From: Pelargonium tetragonum
Lineage: Eukaryota; Streptophyta; Magnoliopsida; Geraniales; Geraniaceae
DNA length: 64,000 nt
Reading direction: 5' to 3'
Assembly (NCBI GenBank): GCA_036897445.1
Contig: JAYMTL010000003.1
Span: 25,001-89,000 of the forward strand
Made by a program: the position numbers and the translations under genes. A model generated the notes under the pieces. That model was not told the DNA's origin. It did no database searches and saw only the letters and a program-made list of their open reading frames with translations. This document shows positions 52,790 through 62,949 of the stretch, in pieces. Numbering within the stretch: the stretch's first letter is position 1; each line of letters starts with the position of its first letter.

Positions 52790-53260
52790 GAACCCTAATA
52801 TCCCACTCACGCAGTTAATTCAATTTAGTATTACCAGAAATTTTGGCTTCACTTCCTTTTACTTCTTTAGATTGACATTGACTCAATTTATTTACTCTTG
52901 CTAACTACTAGAAAATTGGGCAATAAATAACACACCAAGAAAAAGTCTCCCTTAGTTCATTTACAGGAAACTCCTTGCTTGCTTTGTTACTCTTATTTAG
53001 AATACCTTGTCTCTTAATTGCATTACCTCTTTTTCTGTAGCCCTATTTTCTGGGTTTTCTTACTCTGGAAAGCATCACTCTTAGTCTTAAATCTTCACAC
53101 CTTTCATGCCCGTTTTATAGCCTATCACTTTCTCGATTCCTATACCTCATCTTAGTCTTTGTAGCTAGACTTCTCTTAGGAGGTTAGAGTTGGAGCTAGA
53201 ACTCTTGAGATATATTCCTCTTGTTCCCTGTTCTTATCCAACACAAAAGGAGGGGGCCCT
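52790..53260 (-). repeat. Island of the degenerate repeat family
   Basis: On the minus strand the order is AAGAGAAGTCTAGC (53164-53179 region), GGTGTGAAG (53093-53101), then 65 bases, then AGGTAATGCAATTAAG (53013-53028), then AGAGTAACAAAG (52985 region). It therefore joins words otherwise seen separately at 42.7 kb, 45.2 kb and 30.3 kb, and is the best bridge copy. Downstream of the 16-base word a frame of about 45 codons is open (GYRKRGNAIKRQG and onward), Lys/Arg-rich. Overlapping frames are also partly open, so the true frame cannot be fixed. Confidence 0.55.
53013..53028 (-). repeat. 16-base word, C form (AGGTAATGCAATTAAG)
   Basis: This copy carries C where most copies carry T. If the T forms arose from it by C-to-T change at CpA, this copy is nearer the ancestral state. 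That is an inference. Confidence 0.65.
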
Positions 53261-54219
53261 ATAAGTACATAGACAAATCCTTGTTCCCAACTGAACTTAG
53301 CAGAGGGCGGATAGCGCAGGATAGTCCTAGTCTAGAACACCCTTACATTACGGCACCACAACGACTCTAGCCCTACTTTGAATTCCTAAAATTTGACTAT
53401 CCAGAACCTAAGCTCCTTAATTACTGTCCCAGATACTCTGAATTATACATTTGTAAAAAACTTTCCAATAAAAAAAAATAAAGGATAAATAATATAAAAA
53501 GAACATTTCCTTGCACTAAAAAAATATGAATTACTTTTTTATAATTAATAAAGTGTTGTACCCCTTTCCGTTAATTGTGTTCGATTTCGTAATAGGTTCC
53601 TTTTTTATAGTAAAAACTTATTGCTCTGAAACTTCCCTTACTTAGAGTTAAACTACGTAAAGCGGAAGAGCCCCTGGTAACATCAATAAAGAAAAAGCCT
53701 TTCATTTCTACTTTCATTTTTTACATTTTAGGACTACTGAATAAAATAAGTAAGCAATGCAGACTCAAGCAAACCATATCAAAGTGACTATCCGGAATGT
53801 CCTCTACAGTTTAGGTACCTAATTTTTATTTAACTTTCCTTCGATTTCCTATAAAAAATTCTTTACCTTTATATAAGGTCTTGTAGCCCTTATTTTACTA
53901 TGCTTACGAATTCCTTACTTAGCTCATTTGATCGAAATACCAAAGGAATACCCGGATATCTAGTACCAATTAAGTTACCTTACTTTAGACAACTACTACG
54001 AAAAGCAAAGGTTCAATTCACATACTATACAGGAACAAGAGCTCCTTCCTAAAATATATCCTAAGGGAAATACTGGAAATAGACTCTTAAGGCTGCTATA
54101 AGACAAAAGGTTCCGCGTACACGACAGGAGGCGCGCCCCCCCTCTTACTAAAACTAATAGACTAAAAAGCTACTAACTTGACTGTACCCGCTAGAATTCT
54201 TATCTAAATTAACCGGAGG

Positions 54220-54310
54220 AAAAAAACCTGCTTGCTGACCAGACTCTTATTCTGCTTACCTTGTTTCATAACTTTAAAGAAAGCTAGACTTCTCTTTCTA
54301 TTCCCTTATA
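54220..54310 (-). repeat. Short fragment of the repeat family
   Basis: GCTAGACTTCTCTTTC at 54283-54298 matches GCTAGACTTCTCTTAG at 53164-53179. Little else aligns. A G+C-rich word GGCGCGCC followed by a C run lies about 90 bases left, at 54130-54142. Confidence 0.4.
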
Positions 54311-57300
54311 TTCTCTACCCATTTATACAATACCTGAGGTTATTTTTGGCTTTTAACCCCTTTTCTTAAGACCCCGCTTCTTGTTCAAAAAAGACTTTAA
54401 TTAGAATATCCCTAATCAGTTAAAAAGGGATTCTTGTGACAAGGAAGTCAAACCCTATTTCTGAGCCTTTAGAAAATCTAATGTAATGGGAACCATAAGA
54501 GCTTAAATAAAACTTCTTTTGCTTATGTATTAATTATGATATGAAGTAATTGTTCAAATTCTATTACAGAAGAGGTGTCCTTCTTTATAAAGGTAAGAGT
54601 ATTGTTCTCTTAAAATAGAGTTTATTCGTCAAAAAGAAGTTGATTAGGGTTTCCCTCTCAATTACAAGGGGTCCTTTTTGTATTTCCAGTACTGGTTATT
54701 TAACTTTATAAAACTGTCTAATTTACAGGGAATTTAGCAAGGTGTTATCTGTTAATAGTGCAAAGCTTCCTTTAACCTTAAAAGTTTTATAGTAAACTAG
54801 AGCCGGATTAATTAAAAGTACTCCTTCAGTGAGAGCTGAGAGGGAGTCATAACACTTAGGGCTGGGCTTTAAAAGGGGTTTCTCTATCAGGAAATCGAAG
54901 AAGTATTTGTAGTATTGTTTAGTCTGTCGTTTACTAACAATTTCTAAGTTCTAAGCAAGGTATACTGGAGGTTTTGCCTTGTTTGGAATATCTTTGTTAC
55001 AATAAATCGTAGCCTGAAGTTTTCACAAGTAACTAATATGAAATTAAGATGAAGACTTTATGTGCAATCTAATTTAAAACAGGGTTTCGGGGTTTTAGTA
55101 GCTGCGAGTATTGCTTAAACAAGAATTCGTATCTGACTCTATCTTTTTTTTAAGGGGATCCCCATCTCCTCTCTGGGTACAAGTTTCAATTTCAAAAATC
55201 CTGTTATACTTCGATATGGTAAAAAGGGTAAAAGACACGGAGCTTAACTTCAAATCCTTATATCTTCTTACTTTAGAGTAGTAACCTCAAACTTTATTAA
55301 CACTACAGACGGGTCTAATGAATACAGAAAAAAGGGAATTTCTTAACGAGGTTAATAAGAACTGGGAGGATATAGCTCGAAGCCCAGTCTGCAGTACAAA
55401 TCTAAGTTATAAGTCTTAAAAAAAGAGTTCGGCAAAAAAACAATACAAGCACCTTCTCTATACTAGAGGTCCTTGTTGGATAACACCAGTACGAAAAGTT
55501 TCAGCCTATATGCTAATTTTATTTGTGATCCACTTCTAGAGATTCCTTGCTTTGTACTTACCCTTGAGCAAGATCAGGTTTACGCAAGGGTTTCCTTTTT
55601 CGTTTATAATTAAAGTAAATCCAGAGCTGACTAGAGACTTAACAAAAGGTTTTTTTAAATCAAAAAGTAGTAGGAATCACACCTCTTCTACATTGTACAA
55701 AAATTTCTTAATTACGAAGCCTTTAGGATTCCTTTTTTAGAGATGGTGGACTCTATCCCTAAGTTTAGCTTTAAGAAAAGTATGACGCAACAGGAGAACT
55801 TGGCCCATTCTTGAATATAAGTATACCTTCCTAACAAAATAGACCTATTTGCTGATGAGGACCTAATTAACCGATTTATGTATTTTCTGGCTTGAGTTTG
55901 AAACGTATAAAAATTGACAGGGGTTACCCGTAATACTATAACCTCCTATCCTCTGTTCTGCTATAAAATTCTGCAGTTCTCAGGGTTTCGAAACTCTAGT
56001 TGTTGTTAGCTCATCTCTTCAATTATAGTAAAAAGTAACCTTGTGCTATACGATAACTCTTTATATAAAAGTTTTCGCGATTAAGCTCTTTTTTAGTTGT
56101 GCAGTAACTCTTCGCGGCTGTGTACGGCAATTAACTCTGACTTTCCCTTATACTAGAGTCAAAATTAGACTTTTTTATTTCCTTTATGAATAAGTTATGT
56201 TCTTTTCACACAGTCTAACTAAGGGGGTTTTTATGTAAGCAATTTTTGCCTTTCTTTTCATTTTCTGGTAATCCCGTATTCTAAAACGCTTCTATAATAG
56301 AGTAGCTTGGGAGTAAGCTTTGACGGCTTCTACTTGGATTTTTACCCGGATCCAGACATGCTTACTAGGCCTAAATATCCCCTCATAAAAAACCCATGCA
56401 TCTTCTAAAGAGTTCTAAAAGGACTTCCCGGTTTTCGCTGCAGGGAATATCTTATCCATAGTTGTTGCTAAGATAAGAATAAAACAGAGTCAAACTTCAG
56501 ATCAAGATAAGATATCCAGGTTATAGTAGTTATAGTAAAAGGTTAATTTATATAACTTAATATAAACTTAAAAATGAAAATCAATATATTCTTAATTTGA
56601 TATTATTCTAGTCGAGTTACTCAAAAAAGAAACTTGTACTTATTATTATTAGGAGTATGGCTGGTAGGATTTCTATCTATGAATGCGATTTTCAATGTAA
56701 GAAAGGAAGTTCTAACGGGGTCCTCTTTTTTAGCTTCAATTTGTAGGAGTAAAGTAAACATGCATGAGTGAGTATTAGGATGTAAACGGCAAAGAAGAGC
56801 TCCTTATTTAAGACTTAGAGGCCATAGCATAGTGTATATTTACTATAGTATATCTTAGAATTCCACAAAAAAAGGAAAGTCTGTTACTGAGCGATAGATC
56901 ACTTCTTTGTTTTTGCTGCAGTAAGTAGAGTATCCTAAGGAAGGATTGAGGAACTCGGTGCAGAATAAGAACTTTTATTGAAGGGCTTATTAGGTTAAAA
57001 CTTGTTTGTAAACTATATTAAGGGATTCCTAAGGTTTAGTTTGACTTTAATCCGAGGTCATTTTTTTGACTAATTTCTAAGATTGCTACGAGTTTCTTCT
57101 CATTCCCAAAACCTAAAATTGCAGTCAAAGACTTATGACCAAATTTGTTATATGGTCAAGGCGGCAGCCCTCATTCATGGGTTAAGACCCACAAGAATTT
57201 ACCTGCTTTTTCATTAAGTGCTTGGATACAAATATTCAAACGAAGAGTATAGAATTTGAAGGTTCATACAAATAAAGTAGAGGTGGAGAGTCCTGTAAGG

Positions 57301-58243
57301 ATCTCTTTCCAAAGGATACAATTAATAATAATGATAAATATGACCAGACTCCCGATTATAAAGTACACCAAATAGGTTAGTAATTTTCTGTTCTGCATAG
57401 TATATAGTAAAAGGAGTCCGGGGGTCCTGTAAAACTTGCTAGGATAAGCCTCAAAAGCCCCTTAATCTGACTATAGTATAGACGAAAGCTTTTTTCATTT
57501 TTATATGTACTCCTTTTCAATAATTAGGATTCTGTAAGCCCTAGGTTAAGGTATTCGATGTTAGATTAGGAGCTGTGTCCTGTGGAAATCTCTTTTGGTA
57601 ATAGATCTCCTTAGTATTACATTTGCAATACTATTTAAGAGGAAACGAAGAAGGCTTTCGCTAGTCCGGAGTCTCTTGTAATTGCGATATTAAAATTAAG
57701 GGCTATGGTAGCCCAAAAAAGTTAAGGTTTAAAAATAGTCCAAAATAAGAGTAAATAGAAAAGGATTCTCCTGGGTATAACTTTGAACCACTTTCCGAGA
57801 CCTTGCGCATTACCAATTATAAAGTTTCTGACTGCTACTTCCAGGGGAGGCGCCCCTTTTCTATTTACTCTAAAAGAAACCAGGGAGTTAAAATCCTTTT
57901 AGACTTTAATCTTAGACATTGGCACGAAGTTTAAAGAGGTTCTACTAAATATCCGTTATCTGAAGAACAGCCCTTTTCTTTGTTCTAATTGTTAGTACAA
58001 AACCCTTTTTGTGATATACTAGGAGTTCCCCCTAGGGGTTTTTTCCGAGCCTAGTATTTATATGACTTGCTTTACAGATAATAAAACTCCTTTCTTGTGT
58101 TTTTGCTAAAAAGGATCTCTTTTAAGATAAGATAATAACTCTTAATAGCTTTAAGAAGGTCCTTAGCTTTTTTAGTCTTAAGCATTTCTTAGTAAAGCTC
58201 TTTTGCGCTAGTAAGGCGTATATAAGGGGCCGCGGAAAAACTA

Positions 58244-58259
58244 AGGTAATGTAATTAAG
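58244..58259 (+). repeat. 16-base word, exact T form
   Basis: AGGTAATGTAATTAAG, isolated from all other family words and flanked left by GGGGCCGCGG. It is an exact copy even though the neighbouring DNA has a strong RIP-like bias. Confidence 0.75.
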
Positions 58260-59529
58260 GTCTCTCTTATATAAAAATACCCAACAAAAAAGAACTGAAT
58301 TTAAAGTCGAGCAACCCCGGGTTAAGTATATCCTTTATTAACTAGGTTTTAGGTCATAAGTATCAGAAAACCTGGTTGCATTATTCACCTAGTTTTGTAA
58401 ATAAAAAAAGTTAACTCAAAGAGCGCCTACAAATGAAGAAAAAAAGCGGCTTTTCTAGCAAACACTAGCAATTTATGAAAAATTGAAGTATTATTTGTTA
58501 ACTGAATACCCTAAGTGTACCCGCATTTGGGAGCAATCTCGCTTATCTGCGCCCTTATTAGCTAAAGCATAGGAGACTTGTCTATATAACTTTTGTTTCA
58601 AAATATACGGAAGGTTGGAAAGTACACAACTTATAGTCGTAGATGCTACTCTAGGGTATCCTTTTTAAAAAATTCTATTGAGTTGCTCTCAAAGTATGCG
58701 TTACACAAGCCAGATTTTGAATATAAATTTTACGGGTTCCCCCCTTTTTTATAGACGTTTTTTAGATCCACTCTGTAATTGTTACTGAGCAGGTATACAA
58801 TAAAATAAAGACTCAAATATACTAGGGAAAACCTTGTCAAATAAAACTTTTTACTTATGAAAATAGCTGAAAGGCACCGGATTCCACAATATCTATAGCC
58901 GAGTATCCAATTCGAAGATAAGGGTTTTTGCCTGAACTAATTTCCTATGATAATTAAGACAGAGCAAAGTTTAAATGCGGGCGGGAATATAGTATAGAAA
59001 TAAAGTTATGGAAGAAAACCGGGGGCTCTAATAAAAAGAAATGACTTTTTTAATACGTCAACCTTTTAGTTATTAGCGGGGCTCCTACCCTTTTCCGGAT
59101 ATTCATTTCTATTTTATAAGTGTAGTTGGAATACCCTTCGAATTGAGTGGTGTACAGACCTTAACCCTAAGTTTTAGTTATGCCTATTTTAAGGATTCGT
59201 TGTATGGAGCTATTCGGATATAATAAAAAGGTTTCCTATTTTGGTAACGTCGTTATATGATAGGGGATGCTTGTACTTAAACGATCCTTTTTCAGGTCAT
59301 CCAGGGTTTGGAGTAACTTGGCAGCTTTTTTATCGAGAGAGCTACATTTAAGAAGGGGGAACTCACAGATATGCATAGAATATAGTAATATTTGCATGGT
59401 ATAGAACTTGTAAATCAGTATAAAGCGTGGGTGAGGCGCGTAACATTCCTTTGGCTCTACTAGGGACACTTTTTAATCAATTATCAAAAAAGCCAAATTA
59501 TGAATGAATTCTTATTTGGCTTAGTCTTG

Positions 59530-59590
59530 ATTTGCATTGAATCAAAGTGGTAAAGATAGGTTCTAACCCTCTACTCGGTATAGATTACTA
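59530..59590 (+). other. D-arm-like word, possible tRNA remnant
   Basis: AAAGTGGTAAAG near 59546, followed by AGGTTCTAACCC. The first word is identical to one in the minus-strand fragment at 59745-59815, so the two sites are partial inverted copies about 0.25 kb apart. No cloverleaf can be drawn. Confidence 0.3.
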
Positions 59591-59744
59591 ATTAGAATAA
59601 ATACGAGCTTTTGAGTACAGCATAGAAAATTCCCCAAGACTCTATGACTCCCAAGCACTAGACTAAAAGCGGCATAAATCCTTGTATAGATATCTACAGT
59701 ACTTAATTAAAAAGAGAAAGTCTAGAATTTCATAACAGGATGCC

Positions 59745-59815
59745 CTAAGTTTATTCGATTTGAACCTTTAACTGCGGATTCTATGAATTAAGTGCTTTAC
59801 CACTTTAAATACTTA
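59745..59815 (-). other. Decayed tRNA-like sequence with D-arm and B-box
   Basis: The minus strand reads AAAGTGGTAAAGCACTT, where AAGT and ACTT pair around a GGTAAAGC loop as in a D-arm. GGTTCAAATCG (B-box, 59756-59766) follows at about the right distance. The T-stem pairs poorly and the anticodon arm and acceptor do not form. This is the most tRNA-like fragment in the window after the left-end array. Confidence 0.45.
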
Positions 59816-62463
59816 AAAGAATACTTACACTTTATACTAGATTTACTACAGGGGAAACATATACTATAAAACCTATCACCAAGAACTCTTTGTATATAAG
59901 TGATTTTCAAATTGCCAGCTTGTAGCACAACTCTACTTGTATTCGCCTTTATCCTAAATAGAGAAAAGAACCTGAAATGTCTATAGAAACCAAGACTTTA
60001 TCTGTCTTCCTTTTAGAAAGATTAGCTGGGACTGTTCCTAGTTACTGGGTTAGGAGTTCCTTATATTTGACAACTCTCTAAATAACTTTTAAGTTTCTTT
60101 TTTATTTTAGGGACCCGGACTTGTTATACTATACAGGTTTCTTATATTATAAAATTTTTTCTTATTAATCCGTTAATTAGTAAACGAGGAAACCCTACAA
60201 GATTTAACCTAGGAGCAAAATAATACAATCTGCACAAACTAGAATAACCAAGATTTTTAAGAATAAAATAATAACAAAAAAGAGTACTGGTAAGAACCTT
60301 TAAATAAAAGTGTATCCCTAGATTTGGGAGCGTTTACTAGTGAAAATCCTAGGCTTGAGCTATTGCTGCTGTTAAGCAAGGAGTTTACAGAATTGGACTC
60401 TTATTAGAATGAGGTCCCTCTTATAAGAAGGGGAGGGCTTTTTAAAAGGGTGTATTTCCTAAAAGCTAGAGGCTATGTTTAGTCTTTAGATACCGGGTCG
60501 TCAAGTAAAACTAGGATTGATTCCCGCATCTGTTTTCTGAAGAAAGGGTGCCTTATCCTTAGGGTTTTCATCCAAATTGATTCAAAGGTGTGCTTTAAGA
60601 GTTTTACTAATTTGTAATTTGAGCAATCCCTTTCAACTATAGGAAATAGAAAATCTTAATTCGAATCTTGTTAAAAGGGCCTTTTTACGGTTAGGAAGCT
60701 TTTGAAGAGATTGCAAGCTTTTCGAGTTTTAGGGCCTTCGGTTTCCCTAAGTTTTCCGTTGAAGTGATTAAGCAAGAAGCTTTTAAAAGTGTCATTAAAA
60801 AGGACTTCTTCTAACCCCAAGCTCATTAAATCCCTCTAATAGAACATAAAGAAACATTAACAGGAACTCTTATTTTTAAGAGTTACACTTAATTTAATTA
60901 GGTATCTCCAGCATTATATCACATTATACTATGAAGGGGAAAGGCAAGTACTTTTATAAGGAATTGGTTTTCTTCATTAGCCTCACCCGATATTTGTTCA
61001 ATTAAGTGGAACACATAGTCAATTTTATAATGAACAGGGTTTGAAATATTTCCCCTTAAGCTTGATTGCTTTTAAAACCGGCAACCCTACTAGAAAACTT
61101 ATAACCTAGCTTTGCCTAAAAAATCCCTGTAAAAGTCCCTTTTAGCGCTTTCTGGGTCCTATAAATACACAAGAAAGAGAGGAAGATGTCTAAAAGTTAA
61201 ACTGCAATAGGAGAGCCCCTTTTTCGAAAAATACAGAGGATTCCTGTTGGAGAAGAAATTCCTATATGAATAAATTATTTACCTACCTGAGTTTGAGACT
61301 AGACTCTAGATTTGCTTTGTCTTAGCAAATAAAGGAAAAAGAAATGCTTTAAATAGATTTCGATTATTAATTCCTAGCTCGAATCTCCTGTTGATATATA
61401 AAGTTATCTCCCCCTCCCAGAGGAATTCTAAACGAGTTAATCCTTGCACTTGGAATCTTCTACACCTTCCCCGCTTGACACATTTGAGACACTAATATCC
61501 CTTGGTTACTAAGTAAGGAGTGGATGTAGCTACAAGTTTCCTTTCGGTAGAGCATATGCATCACATAAATGGGTTATAGCTTTGTGGGAGTACCTGGCGT
61601 TTTTATTCCTATATTCCCGATAGGGCTGCCCTATAGTACTATGCGCTTTTTCTTTTTTATACCCTAAGTGTTTTCTTAGAATTCCATTCTTAAATTGATT
61701 TACCGGACCCCTTTGATTAATAACGGGTTCCCTTGATACAAAAAACCAGACTTCGTGTGTGGTTAGAATACAGCGCTGAGATATATAGATTAATGAGGCG
61801 TAAAGGGCTAAGCCTCAATATATTTGCATAGTGTAATATAGAAGTAAGGGATCCTTATAGTGTATCAAAAAGCAGGATTTCTCTAAACAAGACGAATACC
61901 CGAATCGGCTAAAGATAGAATGTAAGAAAGAAATTTATAAAAAGGGAATCTCTGCCCAAAAGGAATCCTTCGATTCCGACTTTCTTCGATAATTTGTCCT
62001 ATTTGTTGTATTACTAGAGAGTCAAACATCTAACCTCATACAAGGATCTCGAGAAGGTCCATGAAGTGAAGGAAGCTCGCCCTATAAAAGGAAGTCATTA
62101 ATATTGGAAAGTCCTGCTAATAGTAATACCTAAAAGGGTGGGAAATCCTTGAGCTCACAAAGAAAAAGGTTATTCTACAAATTCCATTGGGGTAACTAAA
62201 AGAAGAACCTACAGTATTACTAAGACACGGGACATATAAGAATACTTAAAATAAGCAGAGCCCTTACTCAGGATTTTTAATTATAAACAGGGATAGTAAC
62301 TCCACCCGTTTCCTTAATTCGATATTACGAAAAGCATTATAAATTGCATTGCCTAAAACCTCTCCGAGTACTCGCCTCTAAAGCTCTGCCAAGGAAACCC
62401 TAAGTTCTTTAAAGAGTTCTAGAAAAAATCTATAAATGTGTGGAATCGCTAAGAGAAATAATT

Positions 62464-62940
62464 AAATCCCTTCCTCTGAAAAAGCCCCTCCCTCCTGCGT
62501 AAGTAACTGCGGAGTACGAGAAGAATATACTATAGTTGTAATAATAAAAGAACAACTGCATACTTATTACTATCTATTAAACTATACATTACTATACAAT
62601 AATTATAAGAGTAATAAAAAAAAACAAGCGAAAAGCGAGTAAGTCAATAAGAATGAATGCGAAAGTCGGCAATCAGTTGGTCTTGGTAAGCAAGTTAAAT
62701 AAAATAGAGGTAGGCGGGTAAGTTTTAGCTGTTGCTTAGTAGGTTTAGATATGAAAATAACCGGAGCTTTAAATAAGACACTTTACTTTTTTAATTTAAG
62801 GGCCTTTGTTCCCGATAAGACTTTAAGTTTGCGTGCATTTCAGCTATATTGTATTGTTCTCTGGCGGTTTACGCCGGGCTTCCCTTCTCCAATTAATCTT
62901 ACTTTAGGAAATATTTGTCAGGATAAATCCCTTGCTTAGC
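62464..62940 (+). pseudogene. Stop-poor frame, possible broken coding remnant
   Basis: One plus-strand frame of about 158 codons is interrupted only twice. It starts in a TA- and Lys-rich tract and ends with the 62-codon open part at 62751-62939. The first half resembles the reverse complement of TA-rich family tracts in style and is Lys/Asn/Gln-rich; the second half is Leu/Phe-rich and ordinary. No homologue is recognised. Given about 128,000 codons in six frames, such a run may still be chance, so confidence is low. Confidence 0.2.
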
Positions 62941-62949
62941 CCTGAGTAT

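Larger units (their letters stand above)
54320..62450. other. AT-rich non-coding block, RIP-like texture
   Basis: No supported gene. Lines at 57841 and 60001 give TpA/ApT 9/3 and (CpA+TpG)/(ApC+GpT) 6/10, the strongest bias counted. It holds one exact 16-base word (58244-58259), a pair of tRNA-like fragments near 59.55 and 59.78 kb, and GCTATTGCTGCT at 60359-60370, shared with the 18.3 kb island. Confidence 0.5.
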
